Source of the DNA: Plasmodium coatneyi
Lineage: Eukaryota; Apicomplexa; Aconoidasida; Haemosporida; Plasmodiidae
Length of the DNA stretch: 64,000 nt
NCBI RefSeq assembly: GCF_001680005.1
Contig: NC_033564.1
Location: 124,001-188,000, forward strand
Direction of reading: 5' to 3'
Translations under genes and position numbers: made by a program
The notes under the pieces: generated by a model
The model's database searches: none
What the model was told of the DNA's origin: nothing
Seen by the model: only the letters and a program-made list of their open reading frames with translations
Shown: positions 11,419-21,835 of the stretch, in pieces
Layout of the letters: each line of letters starts with the position of its first letter
Numbering within the stretch: the stretch's first letter is position 1

Positions 11419-14400
11419 ATGCCTAAAGCCATCATAGGGAGCTGTGTTCTGGTTCTCCTCCTGCTAAGTAGTAATGTGGTGAATTTATTCCATTATGCGG
11501 AATGCAGATGTTTTGATGATGCCCACGTTAGTACCGCTAGTCTTAGGACGGAGGCAAAGTCACACGGAAGCGCAAAACTAAAGCCCCAATATTACAACTG
11601 CACTTTTAATAACGTCCCCAAAGGGGGAGGAAGCGTGCTCTATACGGCAGGCCGCGAGTGGAACAAGAACAAAGTAAGAAGAAAACTTTATGCCATCCAT
11701 TTCGGAAGCAGCTTTGCTAGACCAAGTAAACAGCGTTCTTCCAATGACACAGCTGAAGGTGATCAAAATGGAGGTAATGCCAGTCGAACACAAAATGGAA
11801 CACACGGGGGGGGCTATAAAAACACGGACGTGTCCAAACTAAGAAGAAGACCTACTAATAGCGGTGGAACCCCCATCCCGCAAATTTCAAAACCATTTTT
11901 TATTAACCTATCTACCCAGAAAGAAGACACAAACAAACGCAGGAACTTCAAAAGGCGCCTACGAAAGTATGAAGAATTGTATGAAAAATTTACCCCCGAA
12001 GTGGAAGAAGAAGAAGAAGATGGTGAGGAAGAAATTACAGAAAACCACCAAAGAACTGTCTCAAATATCACCATGAACGATTGGTACCTACGGAACGATG
12101 AGAAAAAGTACAACAAGACTTTAATGTATGACTACCTATCCAACATGCACAACACGGAATATGAAAACATAGGCAGCGTAGACAATTTTATTAAAAACAA
12201 TGAACTAATCGAAATGGAGGAGTGGCAAAAAAAAAAAAAACCCTACTTAACATACAAGTATAATTTTATATACACACACCCAATTAATTTAAAAAGGGAC
12301 TTCTATACATATAAATATTATATCCCCAAATTAGAAACCTACGAAGAAGACATTTCTACCGAATCGAAATATGTGCCATCGAATTTTAACTCTCCAAAGT
12401 GTTACAATAATTCTCCTATTAACGCGCTAACCACTAGTGGGTTCACTGCCCGTAATATCGACACATTCGGAAAAGAAAGAAACAAAATATATTCGTTCAA
12501 CACACCAACCGATGTTAAGAGAAATATATTTTTTAACGACTTAATGCTGATATCTTCCTCCTACAATCAACATTTTTTCCCCAATTTGAACTTTCTCCTA
12601 AATTTACACACACTGCAAATACTGATACGCGATAAAACTGCCATAGAAACGGATTATCTAATTAACAAATTTGACCAACTAAAGGAGAAGCTAATACAAA
12701 GGAATGAAAAGAATTCAAATAAGGCGGAATGTTCTCCAGAAGGGAATAACCCCCCCCTTCATTATGGAAAGAAACCTACTGATGACCAGATTCCTGTGGA
12801 TATCCCCGAATCTGAGTTACAAATGAAACGCAGTAACAGCACTCAAAATGATACCCCCAGTGTGGCAGAACCCCAGAAAAGTACCCCTAATCAATTGGAG
12901 AAAAACGAAAAAGACCCAATGGACGAAGAAATTTCGCGGAGTTTAACCCACACGAGAAACCTCTTTGATGACCAAATTCAAGTCTTCAAAGAAGAATATA
13001 ATCAAAACATTTTAGAAGACACAGAATTTATCAATTTGTGGAAGTATGACGAGAAAGGAGAAATAGTAGAAAATTCGAACAGCGTACCCATCCCGAAAAT
13101 TTACCTAAATATTGATGATCCCAAATATTGTATGTGGAAAATTTTACAAAATTCGGGAAAAAGTGCTTTCGCTGATGTTCCAACTCCCAACCGAAAATTG
13201 GAAGCCTGGAGGCAACAAGTAAATCTAAAAAAATTCTACAAACAGAATTTTAATAACAGCATAAGTTTGAGGAAAATCTCGAAAGAAGAACTAACAAATT
13301 ATAAGATGAAAATCGATGAGGTAGCCTTCCGCAGTGGGAAAAGTGCTCACCAGGAGGATCCCCATAGGAATAAATCAGATTCAACTGACCCTGAACAGGG
13401 AGAATTCCCCCCCGATGGAAGACTTTTTGCAAATCCGAATGAGCAAATTTGCAGCGAAGCAGACGCGAGTGACCAGAACAGTGCTGAGTTAAGTGACTCC
13501 ACCGGTGATGATAGGAAGCCAAGAGGCAACCCCCCCAGGGGGCTAAACGAGGACATAAATCATGCCAATTATGTCAATTGTGCCAATTCTGCCAAACGCA
13601 AAGACGCTTTCTACACTTTAGTCGTTCGCGACGGAATAGTGGATGAACACCTGTCCGATGATATAGCCATCTTGAAAAACTTAGACAATGAACTGAAGCA
13701 GGCAGATGCAAAGAATGAAGGTGAACAGAACTCAGTTGAACCTTCCAGCACTATCAACCAGAATGAACAAACGAAAAAAAGCAAAATATTTGTGGGTAGC
13801 TTTTTTAACGTCAAAGATCCTGAAGTGGAATATTTAATTAACAAAGAGTTGTATTACATTCCCGAACATTCCAATTGGTACAAAAAAAATACGCAACCTT
13901 TTGTGAGGGGTCAGATTGGAAAGCAGTCCAGAAAATTCGATAACGATTATCCCATTTATGATTACAGGAAGAGTGACTTTGGTATGGCCAAATTTTCCGC
14001 CCTAAATTTAGCCTCAATAAAAGATTGCGCTGTGGTTTACCTAGATAAAGACATCGACTTAAGTGACAAGTTTATTCACGTCATATTCATCCAGACGTCG
14101 AAGAATGAAGACGATCAAGCGAGTACCAAGGAGGGAGACTACTCAGTGTATGAAAGTTCGCCAGAGGACGAATCCGTCCAAGCAACAAATAAATCGACCA
14201 CAAAAGAACAACATGACAACTACGTTAACGGTGGGGAAGATGCCCACCACGCATCACCCAAAGCAAAAGAAAACACACAACCAATTTTACAAAGCGAAAA
14301 GAAGTACACACAAAAAGAACTAACCAATTATATGCACAACCCAGTGACCACCCCCAGACTCGTCGTTTACGTCAAAGGGAATAGCAAAATAAACATCCAC

Positions 14401-15150
14401 GAATCGCACATATCGTTAAACCAGAATAATGGAGGCCTCGTAAACGCATTCTCCAGAATAGCCATGGAAGAAAAATCAAACGTCAAGCACACGTTATCCC
14501 AAGAATTAGGTAAAAATGTGTGGTACTTTCACAACGTTTCAGTAAAAAATGGATTCAAGGCAAATTACAAATTCGCAGATGTACTTCTGGGTAGCCTATC
14601 AACAAGAGTAAATTTACAAGTTGAAGGGGAAAAAGGATGTAAACAAGAAAGTTACGGATTATCCTTACTAGAGGATAAACAAAACATTAGTCAGTATGAA
14701 ATGTTTCACCATGAACACCCTAATATGGAAACAAATCAGTTGTTCAAATTTCTAGTATCTGATAAAGGCCATGCCGTTTGGAGGAGCAGAGGGCGAATTG
14801 AACGAGATGCAATAAAGGCCAAGTTAAATACCCTCTGCAGGTCGGTACTACTAAATTTTGGAGCCAGTGCCGTTGCTATACCAACTCTGGAAATTATTCC
14901 AAGTGATATTGAATGTGCAAACCATGGAGCAACTATTAGCGATTTAGAGGAAGAACCCATTTTTTCTTTAATGACAAGAGGAATATCTGAAAAAATTGCC
15001 AGACAAATGATGATGAAAGCCTTCGTTAATGAAATTCTCGACCACATACCGGATGAAAATCTCAGGGAAAGGGTTCACAAAAAGGTTTTGGAGTTCTCCC
15101 TCAAGTATAGGAAGACAATTCCCCCAAATTTGGAGAGACTGAAAAAGTGA
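11419..15150 (+). CDS. SufD: Apicoplast Fe-S cluster assembly protein SufD
   Basis: A single exon of 1243 residues. The start gives a hydrophobic signal peptide (about residues 4-26) followed by a basic stretch, the bipartite pattern that sends proteins to the apicoplast. The SufB/SufD core lies in the last 430 residues or so: a beta-helix region (DKDIDLSDKFIHVIFIQ, VYVKGNSKINIHESHISL), then the family signature around Cys1166 and His1169 (C-ANHGATISDLEEEPIF), MTRGISEKIARQMMMKAF and a C-terminal helical end. SufD forms the SufBC2D scaffold that builds Fe-S clusters in the plastid. Bacterial SufD is roughly 420 residues, so about 800 residues here are low-complexity, Asn/Lys/Glu-rich N-terminal extension and insertions, usual for Plasmodium. 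It could only be confused with SufB, but that gene is on the apicoplast genome. The gene converges on the CPW-WPC gene. Confidence 0.92.
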   Translation: MPKAIIGSCVLVLLLLSSNVVNLFHYAECRCFDDAHVSTASLRTEAKSHGSAKLKPQYYNCTFNNVPKGGGSVLYTAGREWNKNKVRRKLYAIHFGSSFARPSKQRSSNDTAEGDQNGGNASRTQNGTHGGGYKNTDVSKLRRRPTNSGGTPIPQISKPFFINLSTQKEDTNKRRNFKRRLRKYEELYEKFTPEVEEEEEDGEEEITENHQRTVSNITMNDWYLRNDEKKYNKTLMYDYLSNMHNTEYENIGSVDNFIKNNELIEMEEWQKKKKPYLTYKYNFIYTHPINLKRDFYTYKYYIPKLETYEEDISTESKYVPSNFNSPKCYNNSPINALTTSGFTARNIDTFGKERNKIYSFNTPTDVKRNIFFNDLMLISSSYNQHFFPNLNFLLNLHTLQILIRDKTAIETDYLINKFDQLKEKLIQRNEKNSNKAECSPEGNNPPLHYGKKPTDDQIPVDIPESELQMKRSNSTQNDTPSVAEPQKSTPNQLEKNEKDPMDEEISRSLTHTRNLFDDQIQVFKEEYNQNILEDTEFINLWKYDEKGEIVENSNSVPIPKIYLNIDDPKYCMWKILQNSGKSAFADVPTPNRKLEAWRQQVNLKKFYKQNFNNSISLRKISKEELTNYKMKIDEVAFRSGKSAHQEDPHRNKSDSTDPEQGEFPPDGRLFANPNEQICSEADASDQNSAELSDSTGDDRKPRGNPPRGLNEDINHANYVNCANSAKRKDAFYTLVVRDGIVDEHLSDDIAILKNLDNELKQADAKNEGEQNSVEPSSTINQNEQTKKSKIFVGSFFNVKDPEVEYLINKELYYIPEHSNWYKKNTQPFVRGQIGKQSRKFDNDYPIYDYRKSDFGMAKFSALNLASIKDCAVVYLDKDIDLSDKFIHVIFIQTSKNEDDQASTKEGDYSVYESSPEDESVQATNKSTTKEQHDNYVNGGEDAHHASPKAKENTQPILQSEKKYTQKELTNYMHNPVTTPRLVVYVKGNSKINIHESHISLNQNNGGLVNAFSRIAMEEKSNVKHTLSQELGKNVWYFHNVSVKNGFKANYKFADVLLGSLSTRVNLQVEGEKGCKQESYGLSLLEDKQNISQYEMFHHEHPNMETNQLFKFLVSDKGHAVWRSRGRIERDAIKAKLNTLCRSVLLNFGASAVAIPTLEIIPSDIECANHGATISDLEEEPIFSLMTRGISEKIARQMMMKAFVNEILDHIPDENLRERVHKKVLEFSLKYRKTIPPNLERLKK

Positions 15151-15955
15151 AGCCTCATAAGGAAAACCGTTTTTCGTCTGCCTGGAATATATTTGCGCAA
15201 TAGGCAGAATTCGGGAAATTATTTTACCCCCCTGAAGGATGCTTCCCCCCTTGAATGGCATGCAAGTAAAACGGGTTCATACCTAGCGCCAACGGTTGCC
15301 ACACGAAAGGGTGGATCCTAAATAAAGGGAAATAATTAAACTTCACACAAATCGGTAGACATATAAAGGGACTAACATATAACCACGTTTTACTTTTTGT
15401 ATTTTCTGCCCCCCCCAAAAAAAACTGTTAAATATTCCACTTTTGGAGGAACAGATAAGTTTCTAACACAAAAGAAGCAGAAACGTGGGTTCTCTTCCAG
15501 GCTAACGCTTCAAACCAGATGAAAATAACGTAAAAGTTGTTGCCATCAGAAAAAAATGACTTTTTTCGTAGCCTATTGAGAAAACCATTTTGGAAGGTTT
15601 AAAGGTTCCCATCGGCTGCTATTGTTGCAAAATAATGCGTCTTAACGCACCTTTATCAAAGAACTACGTTTCGTTATTGACTTCAATTTGAGTTAAAAGC
15701 GAGCTTCGTAGTGACATTATATTTGCCCCAACATCGCTCCTTTGTTCTTTGTTCTTTTTCATTTCTTTTTTTTTTTTTGTGTGTATCATTTTTGTTTATC
15801 TTGTCCCCCTTTTTACTTCCCATTTTTGTACCTTCAATAAAATTAATGTGAAAAATATTTTAACTTTTTTAAATTAACTCAAAATGGGGAACCCCCAATT
15901 GAATATGTGCACGTGTGTGTACCCATATGAATTTACCTGTCCATACTCGTAGAAA
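15151..15955. other. Convergent 3' region between SufD and CPW-WPC
   Basis: 805 nt between two stop codons, containing both 3' UTRs. There is a T run near 15769-15778 and a C7 run at 15410-15416. No exon or RNA gene is apparent. Confidence 0.6.
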
Positions 15956-18900
15956 CTACTCCAAGGTAATTCCCTTATCCGTGGTGTCTGTTCCCTTGAG
16001 TAGTTTTTCCATCGTAGTGGGGTCGATAACATCCTCATTCGCTTGAGGAATATCTTCGCTCCGCATATTAGGAAACTGAGCTTCACAAGTTTCTTCAAAA
16101 TTATATTTTTGCTCCAGATTTAAGGAGAGTATATCTTGTGCTTCTTTACATGGCCCTTTATATTTCTCATTTGGAATACACAGCCCTTTATCATTTCCTT
16201 CAGTTCCGTAGTCAAAATATTTGGGACACTTGGAATAATCTCTCTGTGAATTTTCAACGCATAGCCACTTAACATGGCACTTCCTGCTAAATGCCTCCTT
16301 TTCATTTATGCTCATATAGTCAAAATGGGTTATACGAGGACAGCTAGCCGGGGGGATGTAATCATCTGGGGCTTTACAAACTCCTGAATTCATCAGGTTG
16401 ATCCATCCTCGGGGGCAGTCATAGAGGTCGTAGCCAAGGGTGCACTTGTTCTTGCATGGCCAGACGATTCCGTACTTCGTGGAAAAGGCTACTCTTTGCT
16501 ACGAAGGTTGGCAGGGTTGTATTGTCATCCGTCATGGCAGCTTATTAGAATTGTCAAATTTGGGTAACTGTTTAGTAGAAGTGGCAGGTTTCCCACCTTA
16601 AGACCATTACAATATTAGCACATTTTAAACTCGATTGGGGCACTCCATTTTATCCTTACGTGGTAAGACATGTTGCTTATGGCTTCCATTTCCTCCTTCG
16701 AAATCAGCCCTTCGAAACCGTGGCTACTGTTGCAGGTATCCTTGCTCGCATTGTAGGACCAGCCTGTCGTAAATTCATGCATGTTTTTTGGAAAGACATA
16801 AAAATGGGAAAATTGTGATACACCTATTTTGGCAAAATTATTATTTGGATTTTTTCCCTTTTTTAACCTTTAGGACACGTTATTGAGTAATCCCTTTCTG
16901 CAAAGTGGGTGGGAATGGGGGAATAAAAATGCATTTTTTAAATTAAACATCATTTTGGCACTTCCTGCGGGATTTATGAACCCATCTGTGGAGTGCCACC
17001 CGTTTAGCGCACATCCCATTAGTAACCAACAATGTTGTCATCACGCTGTGTATATTTGCACACACAGAGGAGCTATTTTCAATTTCCCCCTCGAACGAAC
17101 TCACCGCATGTCTCTTCTTTGCAAGGCCACACCTATGCATTCGTATTCAAAGTAGTTATAAAAGAAAAATTTAACATTTAAATGTTTTCAAAAGTGTGTA
17201 AGGCATTTTCGTGAGTATTTCTTTTTCTCCCCCTTGGCGCATAAATCTGTTCTACGTGTATCATCTTCATCAGTTGGGGAAGTCCTAGCTTACCACTTTA
17301 CAAGCTGCACAAAAATGAGAAAATTAAAAAGAAAAAATGTAACTCAATAAAACACAGTACTAAACACAGAAAAGGGTCCTATGTTTGCCCCCATTTTATA
17401 GAATCTTGAAAATACCGGACGAAAACTCCTCCTTCTCCTTTTTTGTGAAGACCCCAAAATCCTACAAAGAAGTGGCAGTTCAACGAACAATTTATGTCCA
17501 CCTAAGTCAGGCCATAAGAACCAATAGTTCATATTTCTACATGCATGAAAACAGCCAATCCGTTTACCATCGTCTTGTTGCATCCTCCGGAATAGTTTCT
17601 TCAAAAAAGGGGAAAACAAAAATAAATGCAAAATTCATTGGTATCTATAATCAACGGTAGTAACTGCTATCATATTTGTTTCTCCCTATGCATTTTTTTC
17701 CTTTCCCTTTTTTAAGCCTACTCTGGAGCCTCGCATTTTCCGGTGTACGTCCAATTCTCTGGACAATCCTGTGAGTAATCCCGTCCGCTATTTCCGCACA
17801 ACTCATTAAGGCACAACCAATTTACTTCAATAAAAAAAGAAAAGAAAAAGATCATCAATATGGCTAACTTTTCACCAATATATGTGCAAATTTTAGATTC
17901 TTTCCTTTTAATGATTCACCTTTACAGTCCATTCCTATGAGACTTTTCTCCTTTGCGTTCATGGGTTCAAAAGTCATCAGGTGCGAGCAGGGCCCTGCGT
18001 AGTCCCTTTCACAGAAGAGGGGGAAAAAATGACAGATAAAAATGGATATATCATATGTATGTACCCAATGGGGAAGTTTTTCCCTTGTTCATAACACAAA
18101 TGTGCACGCCCAATCACACATATTTTTTGTCGTCCCATTTTATTATCCCCTCACTTGGGCGAGATGCACTGCGTTTCTGATACTTTCTCCCATAAAGAAG
18201 GACACTGTTTGGAGTAATCCCGCAAACATATTTTATCGTGAACAGCCTTTTTAGAGAGCCATTTCCCCTCTTCCAAATCGTCCATCAACAACTTTTCCAA
18301 ACTGGTCGGAATTTTAACGTCTAACAAATCGGCACTCAAGGAAGATGGGGCTTTGCTTTCCTCGTAATGGCTGAAAAGGAAAACACAACGATATACTGTC
18401 TAGTGTAACTCAATCTATTCGTTACACATGTGTAAATTTATTTTATTTTTCTATCATTTTTGTTTTCTTCCCCTGATTGAATAACCTCTCCAAATTTTCC
18501 TTTATCTTAGCTGCAAATATAACGTCAATAAAATGGGATGAAAAAAGATGAGGTAGAATAAAGCAATCCACGAATCAATCTCCATTAACAATTGCAATGC
18601 GCGTCCCGCAGAACAGCGAAACGAGTAGACACGCAAACATGCGTAGTCATGCGCGCTTTTTGTGCCCCCTTTTATGTACCTCCTAATTCTTTTGCTATAC
18701 TGCCATATCTTCAAAATTATTAAAAAAAAAAATAATGATAACGTAAAAATGTAAAAGAAAAGGGAGCACGTTTTTTTTTTAAACTGTAGGATAATCTGTT
18801 CTACACAATGCAAGAACTTCATTCACGCGTCCTTGCAGGAGGAGTTCCGCGTTGTCCGCTTTGGAAATTTTTTCCCTCAGGTCAAACACAATGCAAACTC

Positions 18901-19496
18901 ATGTTAACTCCTGAGTTAACATTTGTCATCAAATGATTATGAATTTCCTTTTGTGAAATTTTTGAAAATTCGTATTACCCCTCTTCCTCGTTCGCCTGTT
19001 CCTCCTCCGGGACATCTTCCGCTGTTATATGCATGGCACGAGGCACTTGCAGTTTTTTTTTTTCTTTTTTTTTCTCTTCCACATCTTTTTCATTTTTAGC
19101 TACATTAGACACATTTTTTATATTATTCAATTTTTTCCTCTTTGCAATTTCCTTTTTTATTTTATTTTCATCAGCAGCCTCGTCCTCCTCTTCTTCCCCT
19201 TCACTGCCCCGTCCCCCGTTGACCTTTTTTGTGGTTCCATAAATTATGTTTGTTCCTTCGCTAAACTTTTTAACCTTTCCATTTTTTTTAACAACTGTGT
19301 AAGAATTAACACTTCCCCCCTTTGGTAGTTCCCACACATGGTGGTAATTCACATCCACAATTTTGATCGGCCTCCCTCGGTTGTCCAGCTGGTACACCCC
19401 GTTTTCCACGTTAGGGTATTTTCTCCTCGAACATATTTTCAATGAAATTATTTCTTTGATAAGAACAACAAACAGGAAAACTCCCACTTTTTTCAT
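15956..19496 (-). CDS. CPW-WPC family protein, 13 exons including an 11-nt microexon
   Basis: Exons, in transcript order: 19496-18979, 18875-18805, 18510-18486, 18370-18155, 18005-17920, 17824-17722, 17598-17568, 17461-17416, 17304-17294 (11 nt), 17132-17105, 16897-16868, 16823-16660, 16498-15956. Phases agree at every junction and the sum, 1872 nt, encodes 623 residues. Residues 1-20 are a signal peptide; residues about 100-170 are Lys/Glu-rich. From about residue 235 there are roughly five CPW-WPC modules, with Trp-x-Cys, DYSxxCP and C-x-AP-x-x-Y-x-G-x-C marks (for example IVWPC, NWLC, RDYSQDCP, CEAPENYSGGC, KWLC). Family members are secreted or surface proteins of zygotes and ookinetes, so a mosquito-stage role is likely. 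Exons 2 and 3 (donor GTAGAA) are the least certain. The 44-nt intron at 16824-16867 is very short, and donor GTAGGC after exon 6 is weak, but the conserved motifs run cleanly across each junction. Confidence 0.88.
18903..18920. repeat. 8-bp inverted repeat in CPW-WPC intron 1
   Basis: GTTAACTC, two bases, then GAGTTAAC: a near-perfect palindrome inside the first intron of the CPW-WPC gene. It could fold in the pre-mRNA or be a protein site. No function is known to me. Confidence 0.6.
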
Positions 19497-21835
19497 TTGG
19501 GCTAGATTTATGATACTATTAAGAAAGGCGCTAAAAGATGTCTAAATGAATGCAAGTGTGTAGACCTGTACATATATATAGGTGTAACCCTGTTTTGGGG
19601 AATAAAATGGCCAATCTTCACCCTTTTCTAATGTAGTGCAATGTAATTCCCTTTAAAGAGTAAAAAAAAAAAATTGTATGGACAACAGCAGACAAACGAA
19701 AAGGTTAGACCAAATGAACAAACAGTTACATATCCCTTAAGGGCAAAGGAAAATGGAAAAATACAATTGCGCGATGCTATAACGCAGTGAATTATCACGC
19801 TAGACAAGGACATCAAAGATGACATAGAAAGATCCTTTTTCATGTTGTAACGCTATTCCCAAGAGGGTGATTATACTTTACCATACGGTTTTATTTTTCC
19901 CCCTCTCAGAGATGATTACGAGCTTAACCATCCCGCGAATCGCAAAATTGCACCATCTCTTATGTATGTACACATTTCTTCGTCGAAGAAGGACAAATAC
20001 AAAATTTTGCCACTTTTTTTTTTCAACTTGGGTAAATTAACTCGTCAAAAAAGGGAGAAGACCTTTGGACCATTCGTAACAAGGGAAAAATAATAACCTC
20101 GAAATTCCTAGCATTGGGAGTTTTCCAAAATAGTGACACCTTTCCGCCGTTGCTCCTGAATTATCCTTCCAAGGGCATATAAAAATGCTCACAGTTGTTG
20201 AAAATGCGAGAAATAAAACCCAAGCTAAAGTTCCACTTTGCGCTTAAAATTCCACATATTACGGCTAAGAGAAAGGTGAAGGGTAAATGAACCCCCACAC
20301 CATCGTACCGAGACTCACCCTATGTAATTCCCCACTGAGACTTACCAAAAAAATGGACAATCACTCAAAATTGAGCACACATTTACTCCCACATGATATC
20401 TTTTGGCGCGTTCTACAAAATTGGAGGGATGCGAAAAGAGACAAAATGGCATGCTTCCAATCTTAGAGTCCGCTGTAATACACACGTATCGAAATGTAAG
20501 CACACACAATTATATATACGTGCAGGCACATTATGCAACATCCGTTTTGCAAAATTGTGAAAAAAATTGTACGATAGAACGGAATTTCCAGTGGACCTTC
20601 GGTGAACATGCAGAAGGCTTTCCCCTAAGCACAACAACGTTAAAGATTTTGCAAAAAAATGATGTTAATTTCAACAACCCTTTTTATGCCATGCTACTAG
20701 TGCAGTTAATACACGCAACGCACGTACGCATTAACACAATCTACACTTAAGCTTCAGCTGGTAGACCCCCCGAAAAATGAGCAACTCGGTGAACACTCCA
20801 TAGGATGTCGTCAAATCAATTCATCAAACAGAAAATGGGACGAAGAACCGCTTAAAATATAATCAATACAAAGAAAGAAATTGTGGTGTTATGTTTTCCA
20901 CAAGCTGGTAACAAAGTGTATAGCTAGCTTGGTCGAAAAAAAAAGCGAAAAATGGCTTGATAATCATTGGGAATTAAATATTTCATTAAGTCTCCACGGA
21001 GGGGCTATCCTATGCATCCGATTAGGTGAATACGTAAAGGTTTATATGTTCCTTTTGTAAGTACACAAGCCCTTACCGCGGGTTCCAATTTTGTACCATT
21101 TTGTACATTTGTGCCATTTTGCGGAGCAATTGCAAGGGACTTGCGCCTATTTTGTCACCCCGCGCACCGTACTCAACAAAGGGGAAAAAACAACAAAGCG
21201 TATTGCCAACAGTGCATGCATTTTCAACCCCGAAATATGCCTGCGTTTCCGCCGCGAAACCGGGGGAAAGAAACTCCGTCAAGCATGTTTATTAATTACT
21301 CAAATTTGATAAGTGACAACAGGAGTAGTAGTAGTAGCCGTAATAGCGGTGGTAGTAGTGACAAATACATGTTCGCACTTAAATCGTGTTGACCTGGGGA
21401 TGTGAGGTGAAGTAGCAGGTGATGCGCTGCCATCACGCCCACGATATTTTATGCGAAGAAGAGCGAACATAAGTGCGGGAATCTACAATTGTCTCTGCGT
21501 AGGAATGAAAAAGTGTAAACGATCGCGCAAGCAAACATCGATGAGTAAGCACAACGCAGGGAAGCGAACCCAAAGAAGTGAAAACATATCTGAAGGCAAA
21601 ATAATCAGGTGACTACTTTGCAATGTTGTAAAGAAGGCGCAGTTAATGACAACATTGGGACCAACCAAGTGATTATTTCTCGGCACACTGGTGAGGACAA
21701 TTGTGCAGAGGGCAGTCCATGGGGAAAAAACCTACACAAACAAGATACAAAACACAGAAGGGGTAACACCTGTTTTTTTTCTCTTCCTCCCCTATATGTG
21801 GTGGCCCCCGCAGTCCTCCCTGTGCGTTCCGAAAA
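19497..21835. promoter_or_regulatory. Divergent intergenic region CPW-WPC / ARP4-like
   Basis: 2.3 kb between the CPW-WPC start (minus) and the actin-related gene start (plus), so it should hold both promoters. It contains TAGCTAGCT at 20921-20929, two overlapping copies of the TAGCTA-type site bound by the ookinete factor AP2-O in rodent malaria. An AGT trinucleotide run lies at about 21321-21337. Frames at 20403-20750 and 21091-21392 are not convincing genes; several frames overlap where the region is less AT-rich. Confidence 0.45.

Noticed and set aside
19029..19328. Phe/Ser-rich plus-strand frames opposite CPW-WPC exon 1
   Set aside because: Shadows of Lys/Glu codons of the CPW-WPC leader on the other strand.
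20403..20750. 115-codon plus-strand frame
   Set aside because: It begins at a TTG rather than ATG, has no known motif and sits in a promoter region.
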